Positions 9,349 through 17,609 of a DNA stretch of 64,000 nucleotides are shown here, piece by piece. Position 1 is the stretch's first letter. The number at the start of each line of letters is the position of its first letter. The DNA is taken from NCBI GenBank assembly GCA_934270345.1, contig CAKQPT010000013.1, positions 1 to 64,000 of the forward strand, read 5' to 3'. A program made the translations under genes and the position numbers. The notes below the pieces were generated by a model that saw only the letters and a program-made list of their open reading frames with translations, did no database searches and was not told where the DNA came from. The stretch comes from an uncultured Oribacterium sp. (GTDB lineage Bacteria; Bacillota; Clostridia; Lachnospirales; Lachnospiraceae).

Positions 9349-9367
9349 AGAAAATGGAGAACTTAAA

Positions 9368-9784
9368 ATGAATAAAAAAGTTTATTTCGCAGGTTCGATC
9401 CGTGGCGGCCGTGAGGATGCCGCACTCTACCGGGACATCATCCGACATATTCAGGAGACGGACATCGTACTCACCGAGCATATCGGTGCGACAGACCTCA
9501 ATGCACGCGAGCAGGGAGTTAAGGATCAGGACATCTATAACCAGGATATGACCTGGCTGCGCACCTCGGATCTTCTCATCGCAGAGTGCACCCGTCCGTC
9601 CCTCGGCGTCGGCTATGAGCTCTGTGCCGGCGAACACTACAGAAAGCCATGCTATATCTTCTACCGCCCGTCCGAGACACAGCTCAGTGCGATGCTCCGC
9701 GGTGACGCGTATTTCCATGTCGATACCTATGAAACGAAAGAAGAGCTGTTCCAGAAGCTGGACGTCATTCTTCGGGAGGCCTGA
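9368..9784 (+). CDS. 2'-deoxynucleoside 5'-phosphate N-hydrolase (DNPH1/Rcl-like)
   Basis: Protein of 138 residues in the nucleoside 2-deoxyribosyltransferase fold. It matches the DNPH1/Rcl pattern along its whole length: YFAGSIRGGREDAALY at residues 6-21, VLTEHIG, a QDMTWL segment, and PSLGVGYEL carrying the catalytic Glu. Family members cleave the N-glycosidic bond of deoxynucleoside monophosphates, giving base and deoxyribose 5-phosphate, and so sanitise the nucleotide pool. The gene is monocistronic and divergent from the sensor lipoprotein gene. GGAGA precedes the ATG. Strong family match; preferred base not predictable. Confidence 0.88.
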   Translation: MNKKVYFAGSIRGGREDAALYRDIIRHIQETDIVLTEHIGATDLNAREQGVKDQDIYNQDMTWLRTSDLLIAECTRPSLGVGYELCAGEHYRKPCYIFYRPSETQLSAMLRGDAYFHVDTYETKEELFQKLDVILREA

Positions 9785-9837
9785 ACGGTGAACATCGATC
9801 GAATGTCGCCTCTCCAACTAAAATAATCAAAAACCGG

Positions 9838-9866
9838 TTGACAACCTTGGCTGAATTGAGTATAGT
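9838..9866 (+). promoter_or_regulatory. tRNA gene promoter
   Basis: TTGACA (9838-9843), 17-bp spacer, TATAGT (9861-9866), ending 26 bp ahead of the tRNA. Confidence 0.85.
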
Positions 9867-9892
9867 ATCTAAGTCGCTTGAGAAAAGCGCTT

Positions 9893-9967
9893 CGGGGTGT
9901 GGCTCAGTTTGGCTAGAGCACCTGGTTTGGGACCAGGGGGTCGCAAGTTCGAATCTTGTCACCCCGA
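9893..9967 (+). tRNA. tRNA-Pro (anticodon UGG)
   Basis: Complete cloverleaf: acceptor CGGGGTG/CACCCCG, anticodon stem CCTGG/CCAGG with loop TTTGGGA giving anticodon TGG, G37 as usual in tRNA-Pro, T-arm with GTTCGAATC. Discriminator A; the CCA is not encoded. Confidence 0.95.
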
Positions 9968-9975
9968 CGATTGAT

Positions 9976-10011
9976 AGACCATCGAGATTTCGTTCTCGGT
10001 GGTCTTTTTTT
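9976..10011 (+). terminator. Terminator after tRNA-Pro
   Basis: Stem AGACCATCGAGA with TCTCGGTGGTCT followed by seven T. Confidence 0.9.
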
Positions 10012-10267
10012 GCGCTTACATCCGACCTCGTAGTACTGTGCTTCTGTTGCCGGCCCTCTGGGGACCCTACGCATCGTAAATTGCAAGAAGAACTGACAGA
10101 AAACAGAAATCTGTTTATATTTACGCCCTTTTTACGTAAACTGTACTTTATTTTTATTACGAAAATGTTTGAAAACTGTATTAAAATCTTAAGAAATATG
10201 CTATAAAGAGTTTAGAAATTTTAAGTCACGGATCAGGTGACAGATTTCAAATTTATTTGAGAGGTAT
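10012..10267. other. AT-rich intergenic stretch
   Basis: No gene seen. The right half is AT-rich and contains TATAAA near 10203-10208, which may be the -10 box of the downstream secreted-protein gene, but no convincing -35 is present. Confidence 0.4.
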
Positions 10268-10621
10268 ATGATGATGAAGATGACAAAGAAGATTGCTGCT
10301 ATGGTGATGACTGGCGCACTGGTTGCTGCTATGTCCGTTCCTGCATTCGCTGGTGTTGCATCCTACGACATCGGTTCCTTAAATGCAAAGAACGCTTACT
10401 CTTTCGCTGCTGCTGAGTATGCAAACGCTATTCACGAGGCTGCTGTGGCTCAGGCTGCTGTTGATCCAGCTGCTCCTGTAGTCGTTGCTGCTGCTGACGG
10501 CACTCAGGTTGTTTACGCTAACTACTCCGAGTATGCTGCTGCTATGGCTAACCTTGCTCGTGAGGCTTTCGCTGCACAGGGCATCGACAACGCAGCTGCT
10601 TTAGGCTACGGTGTAAACTGA
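10268..10621 (+). CDS. Small secreted Ala-rich protein
   Basis: Protein of 117 residues with an N-terminal signal peptide (Lys-rich start, then AAMVMTGALVAAMSVPAFA, predicted cut after AFA at about residue 28). The mature part is rich in Ala, with YANYSEYAAAMANLAREAF suggesting helices. Three consecutive ATG codons open the frame. GAGAGG favours the second (10271), though the first is given here. It has its own terminator and is a stand-alone gene. Function unknown; an abundant exported small protein is the safest reading. Codon use is biased to GCT, unlike neighbours, which hints at high expression. Confidence 0.75.
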   Translation: MMMKMTKKIAAMVMTGALVAAMSVPAFAGVASYDIGSLNAKNAYSFAAAEYANAIHEAAVAQAAVDPAAPVVVAAADGTQVVYANYSEYAAAMANLAREAFAAQGIDNAAALGYGVN

Positions 10622-10652
10622 TCATCCGTATATACAACTGAATAAATGAACG

Positions 10653-10687
10653 AATCCCCGGACCGTATGTCGGTTCGGGGATTTTTT
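10653..10687 (+). terminator. Terminator of the secreted-protein gene
   Basis: AATCCCCG/CGGGGATT outer stem with ACCG/CGGT inner pairs, then six T. Confidence 0.9.
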
Positions 10688-10691
10688 CAGC

Positions 10692-10722
10692 AAAAGAACC
10701 ACCTGTCTGACAGGTGGTTCTC
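10692..10722 (-). terminator. Terminator of the AEC carrier gene
   Basis: Perfect palindrome AGAACCACCTGTC...ACAGGTGGTTCT followed on the minus strand by TTTTG. It faces the preceding plus-strand terminator between convergent genes. Confidence 0.75.
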
Positions 10723-10804
10723 TCTTACACGGAAAGCAGAATCGGATTGGATGTCTGCGAGAAGTACCGCGACAGATTCTCGTACGCATGTACAGCGGAC
10801 TGAA

Positions 10805-11734
10805 TTACAGCAGTGTTGTAATGATGTAGGCGGTGATCGGTAGTGTCAGGATACTGAGCAGGGTGGACAGGATGACGGCACCGGCGACCTTCTCTTCATC
10901 ATAGTGGAACTGCACGGCGAAAACCGTACTGATGGCGGCGCACGGGCAGGCTTCGAGCAGCAGGACGACCTCGGAAGCCATGCCGAAGCTGATATGCAGG
11001 ACGCCGTAGATCAGCAGGCACACTGCCGGGATCAGCAGGAGGCGAATGCCGATGACGGCGGTGACGGCTCTGTCCCGGATCACCCTCGAAAGATCAGAGC
11101 CTGCGAGAATCATACCGGTGATCATCATGCTGATCGGGGTATTCAGCCCGCCGATCTGTGAGATCGGCTGATGAATCAGCTCTGGTACCGGAATCTGCAG
11201 AAGGTAGATGACGAGGCCGAGCACAACGGCGATCATCGCCGGTGCACGAACGATCGTGTTCACGACCTTCTTCGCGTCGGTCTGCCCGGAGACCCGGGCA
11301 TAGCCATAGGTCCAGATCAGGATATTAAAGACGGTGTTGTAGCTGCTTGCATACAGCAGTCCCTCGTTCCCGAACAGCGCCTGGATCAGAGGGAAGCCCA
11401 TGTAGCCGGCATTGGAAAAGATCATCGCAAACTCAAAGATCGCGGCATTGTCCTTTCCCATACGCCGTGCCGCCAGCACAGCGATGACGAGGCCGATCAT
11501 GATGAGGATAAAGGAGTGGATGAAGGCCAGCACGATCCCATGGAAAACCTCGGCATCAAATTCTGTGATATAGGAATTCACGATCATACAGGGCACGACG
11601 ATCGATACCAGAAGACTGGAGAAGTGCTGACGTGCTTCCGGCTTCAGGGCCTTCGCCTTGACTGCGAAGAATCCCACCATGATCAGCATAAAAAAGACGA
11701 CGACCTGACGGGCCGAGATAAGTGCAAGTTCCAT
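10805..11734 (-). CDS. AEC (auxin efflux carrier) family transporter
   Basis: Integral membrane protein of 309 residues with about ten hydrophobic segments in the inverted-repeat pattern of the AEC family. Typical pieces are FAMIFSNAGYMGFPL near residue 100 and the C-terminal CPCAAISTVFA. Bacterial members are predicted carriers of organic anions such as malate or malonate. Start set at 11734, where GGGAGG lies 5 nt ahead; the frame is open further upstream through a terminator-like region and is not coding there. Substrate unknown. Confidence 0.88.
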   Translation of the reverse strand: MELALISARQVVVFFMLIMVGFFAVKAKALKPEARQHFSSLLVSIVVPCMIVNSYITEFDAEVFHGIVLAFIHSFILIMIGLVIAVLAARRMGKDNAAIFEFAMIFSNAGYMGFPLIQALFGNEGLLYASSYNTVFNILIWTYGYARVSGQTDAKKVVNTIVRAPAMIAVVLGLVIYLLQIPVPELIHQPISQIGGLNTPISMMITGMILAGSDLSRVIRDRAVTAVIGIRLLLIPAVCLLIYGVLHISFGMASEVVLLLEACPCAAISTVFAVQFHYDEEKVAGAVILSTLLSILTLPITAYIITTLL

Positions 11735-11756
11735 GAAGCCTCCCTGATATGGACAG

Positions 11757-11833
11757 AAAAAGGTGGCTGTCACATCCATCCGGATCATCGCTGCATGTCC
11801 TGCAGTTTTCATCGGATGAGATGTGTGCCACCT
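11757..11833 (-). terminator. Branched terminator after the peptidase-like gene
   Basis: AGGTGGC/GCCACCT base, then CACATC and CATCCG pairs with small bulges, with a nested CTGCA/TGCAG hairpin in the loop, followed on the minus strand by TTTTT. It ends the gene at 11859 and sits upstream of the AEC ribosome binding site. Confidence 0.65.
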
Positions 11834-11858
11834 GTTGCCATCTTGTGTTACGAATGAT

Positions 11859-13295
11859 TTACGCGGCTGTGATCGAGAGCGTATAGCCTCTTGCCGATAC
11901 ACCGGTGCCGGTTTCAGCCGTTGTGGTAGCGCTTACATGATACATCGCCTGTGCAGCTGAATCAAGGTAGATCGTTTCATGACTTCCATTTTCTGCGGCT
12001 TTTTCACTTCCTTCGCCGAAGAAATTCGTGAGCATCGGACGAAGCATGGCTTCATCTATCCCCAGTGCGGACGTATCCACTGTGATCTGATCCACACGTT
12101 CCGGCGCGGTCGTCACATGAACCTCGACCGGTACCGGCGCATCCTGCTGAAGGATGTAGAGCTGCGCGGTGTAGATTTTGCATCCGTCCGTATCGCTTGT
12201 GCCTGTATTCGTCAGTCGCGTCCCGAGCTGCTGCTCGATCACCGGGAGCCCTGTGCCTGCTGGCCATGCATCCACCTGCGGCTGGAATGCACCCGCCGCA
12301 CGGACGTCCACCGGCGTTGCCTCCACTTCCGCCCGGAAACTTTCATTTTTATCCCGCATCAGGCTCTGCACGGTATCCCCGACGATGGCCGCGGCCTTCG
12401 CCAGCTCCTCCATCTTCGGAGCGTCGCCGCTCTTCGCTGACGAAACGCTGTTTCCGGTTTTTCCGCTTTCACTACGCTTCTGTTCGCTGCCGGCACTTTC
12501 CGTGTTTCCAGCTTCGCCAGAGGCATCGACGGTCCCCTCCTGCGTCAGCACCGCGGACACGATGCCCTCCATGCTGAACGCGGTATGATCCGAGGATTTG
12601 TCTGCGCGCATCGTCGCCTTCTGCCCGCTCATCCGCTTCACGGATTTCACGAGCCGGTCAGTGAGTGGATTTTCACGGCCGTTGCTCACCGCGATTTGAA
12701 ACGCACCGGCGTCTGCATGGCCAATGTCTCCGACCTGGATGTCGGCGACCACCCTGGCCTTCTCTTCCTCCGGGAGGCTCGAGAGGTAGTTCCGCGCCCC
12801 CGCGAGCGCATCCTCTTCGCCGGTAAAGGCGATATAGCGAAGCTCGACGGCACTCTTCTTTTTCACTGTCTGCTCCGAAACGGCCTTCAGCACTGCGAGT
12901 CCGGCCGCACTGGTCGTACCATCCGGTGTATACAGCGCAGTGGACAGCAACACGATGTCGGCATTGGCCGGATCCGTCCCGCCCTGCTGGATCGCGAGGA
13001 ACGTGTAACCGTCGCCCGTCTCCAGGATCGCATCGGTTCCGCTCTGATAAGCGCTCGTCACAGCCTTTTTATAGTCCGCGGCATCGAGACGGAACTGGTG
13101 ATAGACGATGCGTGGTGCGAGCAGGACGACTCCGAGGAGGAGCGCCCGCACGCCATCGCGCCGTGCCTTCGTATCCTTATAGAGGACGGCATGCAGAAAC
13201 TGCATCGCTGCAAAGATCAGCACCAGTACGCCGATGACATAGATAAACAGAAACACGAGATCCAGCGGATCCCGTAGCATGTAGGCAATCTTCAT
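11859..13295 (-). CDS. Membrane-anchored M28-peptidase-like protein, degenerate site
   Basis: Protein of 478 residues. One membrane helix at about residues 12-40 is followed by a Zn-aminopeptidase-like (M28) fold: VLLSTALYTPDGTTSAAG, AFTGEEDALAGARNYL, VGDIGHADAG, SSDHTAF. Known M28 enzymes bind two zincs through an early HxD, a central Asp, GEE, a later Asp and a final His. Here the early His is missing (STALYTP) while the other positions look kept, so activity is doubtful. A Ser/Gly/Glu-rich linker (about 250-290) precedes a C-terminal domain of about 150 residues of unknown type. Start at 13295 (MKIAYMLRDP); upstream codons are probably non-coding. Confidence 0.7.
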   Translation of the reverse strand: MKIAYMLRDPLDLVFLFIYVIGVLVLIFAAMQFLHAVLYKDTKARRDGVRALLLGVVLLAPRIVYHQFRLDAADYKKAVTSAYQSGTDAILETGDGYTFLAIQQGGTDPANADIVLLSTALYTPDGTTSAAGLAVLKAVSEQTVKKKSAVELRYIAFTGEEDALAGARNYLSSLPEEEKARVVADIQVGDIGHADAGAFQIAVSNGRENPLTDRLVKSVKRMSGQKATMRADKSSDHTAFSMEGIVSAVLTQEGTVDASGEAGNTESAGSEQKRSESGKTGNSVSSAKSGDAPKMEELAKAAAIVGDTVQSLMRDKNESFRAEVEATPVDVRAAGAFQPQVDAWPAGTGLPVIEQQLGTRLTNTGTSDTDGCKIYTAQLYILQQDAPVPVEVHVTTAPERVDQITVDTSALGIDEAMLRPMLTNFFGEGSEKAAENGSHETIYLDSAAQAMYHVSATTTAETGTGVSARGYTLSITAA

Positions 13296-13402
13296 AAAAC
13301 CTGTCTTTCCCTTATGGTGCCCTGAGGGGCGTTTCAGCGGACGTAAAAGCCCTTGCAGTCCGGAGGCGTCCGTCGGCAAAGGCTTTTACGGTCGATAAAT
13401 CA

Positions 13403-13633
13403 TCACTTCTGCATGTTCTTCAGGGCTTCCACCATCTCGACATCGTCCTGCAGGACGCGGAAGTTGGTGGTCACCGGCTGCGCACCCGGCTTCGTGATCG
13501 TGATTTCGATCACCGAGCCCTCCGGGATCCCGGTCGAGACGAAATGCTGGACATAGGAGACCACCTTCGGGTGATCTGCCTGGAATTTCTTGAAAAGGCC
13601 GGCGACCTTCATCATTGCTGCTGGATTCATCAT
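13403..13633 (-). CDS. Small conserved protein, unknown function
   Basis: Protein of 76 residues from the ATG at 13633, chosen because GGAGG lies 8 nt ahead; an in-frame ATG at 13648 overlaps that site. The sequence (MMNPAAMMKVAGLFKKFQAD, later SVIEITITKPG) suggests a helix followed by beta strands, soluble and without a signal peptide. It sits between the OmpR-type two-component genes and the peptidase-like gene on the same strand. I do not recognise a named family. Confidence 0.7.
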   Translation of the reverse strand: MMNPAAMMKVAGLFKKFQADHPKVVSYVQHFVSTGIPEGSVIEITITKPGAQPVTTNFRVLQDDVEMVEALKNMQK

Positions 13634-13759
13634 CTGTTTTACCTCCATTTACTATTCTGTCCGGTATCTGCATGAGCGAAGGCGCTGCTTCGTCATGCGG
13701 ACAGGATCTTTATTCTGTCTTTGAAACACATGCTTCGGTCGATCATGCAGGATGCAGGA

Positions 13760-15325
13760 TCAGCTGTAGCTTTTCTTCTCGGAATCGAGCGTGAACCAGA
13801 AATCCACACCGGTCCGTGTATTCTTCACACCGCACTTCTGGTGGTGGGACTCCATGATGGCCTTCACGATGCTGAGACCGAGGCCGCTGCCGCCATAGGA
13901 GCGGGTATGCGCCTTATCGACCTTGAAGAACTTCTCCCAGATCTGCTGCAGGTCCTCCTCCGGAATCGGCTTACCGGTGTTCGATACATGGATCGATACC
14001 GTGCCGTTCGCTGCCTTTTCAGAGAAGAGGCTGATGTTATTCGGCGCCTGCAGATGGTTGAGTGCGTTGTTCAGATAGTTCGTGATGACCTCCTCGATCT
14101 TGAACTCGTCGGCCCAGACCATCGTGCCCTCCGGGATATCGATCTCCACATGGGCGTCCTTCTGACGGATCAGGATATCCGACTTCGTTACGACGCCATG
14201 AACCACCTTCGAGATGTCGAAGAGGGCGAAATCCGGCAGGTCCTTGCCCTGCTCGATGGAGCTCAGATTCATGAGCTCATGGACCATGATGTTCATGCGC
14301 TTCGCCTCATCCACGATGACGCCGCAGTAGTATTCCCGCGATGCCGGATCGTCCGCGAGGCCCTCATTGAGGCCCTCTGCGTAGCCCTGGATCAGCGCGA
14401 TCGGCGTCTTCAGCTCGTGGGAGACATTGGCGATAAACTCCTGCTGGCGTGCCGCAATCTTCGTCTTGTTCTGCACATCCGACTGCAGCTCGTTGTTTGC
14501 GGTCTTCAGCTCCGCGATGGCGCTCTCGAGCCGATCGGACATGACATTCATCGAGTTTCCGAGCACTCCGATCTCGTCACAGTGACAGCCGGTATAGCGT
14601 GCCGTGAAATCGAGCCGCGACATGCGTTCGCTGAGACGGGCGAGCTCGTTGATCGGCTTCGATATCTCACGGCTCATGAAGTAGACGATGATCGAACCGA
14701 TCAGGACGGCGCAGATTCCGATGAGAAGCAGGAAGCGATTAAAGAAGCCCACCGATTCCCGTAGGCTCGAAATCGGCATCGACATGATAAAGGATGTCGT
14801 GTTATCCGAAAAGTAGCCCCAGCTCTCGAGGTAGAGATTTCCGCTGTTCGTATCCCGGTTGCGTTCGATCTTGTAATTATCGAAGCTGGCGAGAATCTTC
14901 CCTTTTTCATCCCCCCGGTTACCGAAGATGTACTGATTCAGCTTCCGCATCTGAAGATGCAGATCACCATAGGTCGAGAAGGCACGATCGGTCTGCGTAT
15001 CGATGATGATGACACTGACATTGCTCGTCTCCGACAGGCTCTTGAGATACGTGGTCGCCGGTGTTTCCGTCTCCGGATTCGAGGTGTCGTAGTCACTCGG
15101 GAAGAGCTGGTCGATACGATCGTCCGCAGCTTCATCACTCCCCAGCATCGTATCGATGGTCGTGTAGGCATTCTCGAGGGTGCTGACCTTCTGCATCGTG
15201 TAGTAGCCTTCCAGCAGGAAGGAGTTGGCCAGCAGGATGGCGATGAACAGGGCGGCGATCAGGCCCATGAAGATGAAGGTGAAGCGCCATTTGATACTGC
15301 TTTTAAAACGATTCTGCTTTTTCAT
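13760..15325 (-). CDS. HAMP/HisKA sensor histidine kinase
   Basis: Sensor kinase of 521 residues. Membrane helices at about 14-37 and 190-215 bracket an extracellular sensor domain. HAMP contains SREISKPINELARLS, HisKA has NVSHELKTPIALIQGYAEGL with the phospho-His, and the HATPase has NYLNNALNHL and GGSGLGLSIVKAIMESH. The start codon overlaps the stop of the response regulator gene by 4 nt (ATGA), so the pair is co-translated. Stimulus unknown. Confidence 0.93.
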   Translation of the reverse strand: MKKQNRFKSSIKWRFTFIFMGLIAALFIAILLANSFLLEGYYTMQKVSTLENAYTTIDTMLGSDEAADDRIDQLFPSDYDTSNPETETPATTYLKSLSETSNVSVIIIDTQTDRAFSTYGDLHLQMRKLNQYIFGNRGDEKGKILASFDNYKIERNRDTNSGNLYLESWGYFSDNTTSFIMSMPISSLRESVGFFNRFLLLIGICAVLIGSIIVYFMSREISKPINELARLSERMSRLDFTARYTGCHCDEIGVLGNSMNVMSDRLESAIAELKTANNELQSDVQNKTKIAARQQEFIANVSHELKTPIALIQGYAEGLNEGLADDPASREYYCGVIVDEAKRMNIMVHELMNLSSIEQGKDLPDFALFDISKVVHGVVTKSDILIRQKDAHVEIDIPEGTMVWADEFKIEEVITNYLNNALNHLQAPNNISLFSEKAANGTVSIHVSNTGKPIPEEDLQQIWEKFFKVDKAHTRSYGGSGLGLSIVKAIMESHHQKCGVKNTRTGVDFWFTLDSEKKSYS

Positions 15326-16005
15326 GCCTTCTCTTCCACTTCGAACTTATAGCCCATGCCCCAAACGGTCTTGATGTAATCGCCCTTCGCGCCCATCTTC
15401 GCCCGCAGCTTCTTGACATGTGTGTCGATGGTCCGGGCATCCCCGAAGTAATCATAATTCCAGACGTTATTCAGGATCTTCTCACGGGACAGCGCGATGC
15501 CCTTGTTTTCGATGAAGTAGAGCAGAAGCTCATACTCCTTGAAGCTGAGCTCGATTTCCTTTCCGTCGATCTTCACCGAGTGCGCCGACTTATCGACCTC
15601 GATGCCGCCGATCCGTACGACCTCATCCTGGTTCACACCGGAGCGGCGAAGGATCGCCTCGACACGGGCCACCAGGATCTTCGGTGAAAACGGCTTCGAG
15701 ATATACTCGTCGGCACCGTACTCGAAGCCCTTCAGCTCGTCCGTCTCCTCGGTGCGCGCCGTCAGCATGATGACCGGCACCTTACTGTGCTCCCGCACGG
15801 TTTTCAGCACCTCCCAGCCATCCATCTTCGGCATCATCACATCGAGGATGATGAGCGCGATCTCCTTATCCGCGAAAAAGACATCGATTGCCTCCTCGCC
15901 GTCGCCGGCTTCCACGGTCTCATAGCCCTTGATCTTCAGGAAGTCAGAAATCAGCTTCCGCATCCGTTCTTCATCATCGACCACCAGTACCTTCAGTTTA
16001 TCCAT
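15322..16005 (-). CDS. OmpR-family response regulator
   Basis: Protein of 227 residues: receiver domain 1-120 with phospho-Asp in LIILDVMMPKMDGW, Thr in MLTART and Lys in ISKPFS, then a winged-helix domain (about 130-225, VHVTH-type DTHVKKLRAKMG). GAGG precedes the ATG. It is the first gene of the two-gene operon with the kinase. Confidence 0.95.
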   Translation of the reverse strand: MDKLKVLVVDDEERMRKLISDFLKIKGYETVEAGDGEEAIDVFFADKEIALIILDVMMPKMDGWEVLKTVREHSKVPVIMLTARTEETDELKGFEYGADEYISKPFSPKILVARVEAILRRSGVNQDEVVRIGGIEVDKSAHSVKIDGKEIELSFKEYELLLYFIENKGIALSREKILNNVWNYDYFGDARTIDTHVKKLRAKMGAKGDYIKTVWGMGYKFEVEEKA

Positions 16006-16120
16006 CCTTCTACCTCTTTATTTTTCTCCACTTCACATCGTGTATAGTGCAGCAGATATCTTCCGTCTTCCGGTTTCGTCCTACGTGGACCGCGCCTCCG
16101 AGCTGCACGCTGTCCATGGT

Positions 16121-17389
16121 TCAGCTTCTTCGTCTCCGGAAAATCTCCGGAAGCGAGCGTACCCGGCCACCGTGCCTCGGCTTCGCATCCGACAGCCCGT
16201 CCATCAGAAAGCGGCTCGGACTGCATTTTTTAGCATAGCGACTCTCTGTGAAATATATGTGAAGTTCTTTCTTCGCTCGCGTACAGGCGACATAAAATGC
16301 CCGCCGCTCCTCCTCGATCTGCGCCGCCGTGACCGCCTTCGCATACGGTGTCACGCCCTCCGTCGCATCGATGATATGGACGATGTCGAACTCGAGCCCC
16401 TTACTGCCATGGAAGGTCATCAGCCGCACACCGCGCCCCGCCTCGTTCCGGACCGCCGCCCGCTTCAGCTCCTCCCCGTAGTTCTCCGCATAGGAGAGCC
16501 ACTTCCGTTTATCCGGCTCCTGCCGCGCGGACAGCTCCAGCGCATCCATTATAGCATGGACGCCGTCCAGCTCCGTATGATTTTCCCGGGCCCACGCCTC
16601 GAGATAGCTCAGATACCCCACGCGGAGGCCAATGTAGATGACCGCGGCTTCGGATGGCAGGGCGCGTATGGCCTTTAGATCCTCTACGAAGCGATCGAGA
16701 ATCACATCCATCCCGCGTTTATCGCGGTAGTAACGCCGGAGCTTCTCGAAATCCATCGCCCGATCCCGCACGGCCTCCCGTGAGATATAGCGGTTCGGCT
16801 TATTCATGATGCGCATGAAATCCCGGCGGGTGCCCGTGCCGAGGGAGAGCCGGATATAGGCGAGGATGTCCTGTGCCACCGTACTGTCATAGAGATTTTT
16901 CGTATGATCCCGCGTCGTATACGGAAGCTGCAGTCGTACAAATTCGGAGATCAGCGGACGCGCCAGGGTCTGGGTACGGAACAGGACGGCGATGCGCTCC
17001 GGCGGGATCCCGTGCGCGAGCTCCTCCCGGATGTTCTTCAGTACGAGCGCATACTCCTGCAGCGTATCAGACGCCTGATAACGCAGTGCCCGTCCACCCG
17101 CACCGCGCACAGCCGTGATCTCCTTTGGGAAACGATGTTCGTTCCGGGCGATGACATGCGCCGAAAATGTGACGATTTCCTCGTGCGAACGATAGTTATT
17201 GGAAAGTGTGATGCGTGCGGCACCCGGATAATCGCGCTCGAAGCCGAGCATGATGCCGGGATCCGAGCCCCGGAAGGCGTAGATTGACTGGTCGTCATCC
17301 CCGACGATGAAAAGATTGTTCTCCGGCAGGGCGAGCATACGCACGATTTCATACTGGAGAGGGCTGATATCCTGGAACTCATCTATATG
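16121..17389 (-). pseudogene. 3' part of a UvrD/PcrA-type helicase split by the prophage
   Basis: The frame encodes the C-terminal two thirds of a superfamily 1A helicase. Motif II is DEFQDISPLQ at the very start, then GDDDQSIYAFRGSDP (motif III), LSNNYRSHEEI (motif IV), MTFHGSKGLEFDIVHI (motif V) and EERRAFYVACTRAKKELHIY (motif VI). The Walker A half is absent: left of DEFQD the frame continues with unrelated residues to 17458. So the gene is interrupted exactly at the motif II codons where phage sequence begins. The missing 5' half should lie beyond the right end of the prophage. Confidence 0.85.
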
Positions 17390-17400
17390 TCTAATGAGCA
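17365..17400. other. Left prophage junction (attachment site region)
   Basis: Similarity to helicase stops at the codons for DEFQD (about 17369-17383) and phage-type sequence follows. The crossover core should be inside this interval and be repeated at the far end of the prophage, which is outside the window. The exact core cannot be set from one junction. Confidence 0.55.
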
Positions 17401-17442
17401 CACGTACCAAAAGATGCGCTGCTTGATGAATTATAGCAAAAT

Positions 17443-17483
17443 AAAAAAGGCGGTGCATCCTGGTTTAATCCAGAACGCACCGC
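17443..17483 (-). terminator. Terminator at the end of the phage late operon
   Basis: Stem GCGGTGC/GCACCGC with CTGG/CCAG inner pairs, followed on the minus strand by CTTTTTT. It lies between the lysin gene and the host junction. Confidence 0.85.
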
Positions 17484-17499
17484 ATAAATGGGAGGATAT

Positions 17500-17592
17500 A
17501 TGCTTGCCGGCCGACTCACTCGTGCCGGCAAGTTTTACTATTTCGATATTGATTATCAATTTCGCTTTCGTAGAGCTAATCTAAAACGATAA
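17500..17592 (+). CDS. Possible 30-residue peptide near the junction
   Basis: A plus-strand frame (begins MLAGRLTRAGKFYYF, ends RRANLKR) follows a strong GGGAGG at 6-7 nt. Its 5' codons contain a 9-bp inverted repeat (CTTGCCGGC/GCCGGCAAG). It is antisense to no gene and lies between two features of the other strand. Short, basic, unknown; it may be chance. Confidence 0.3.
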   Translation: MLAGRLTRAGKFYYFDIDYQFRFRRANLKR

Positions 17593-17609
17593 TTAATACT
17601 ATTATCATT

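Noticed and set aside
11740-11902. A longer N-terminus for the AEC carrier
   Set aside because: It would run through a terminator hairpin and adds no hydrophobic segment; the ATG with GGGAGG is at 11734.
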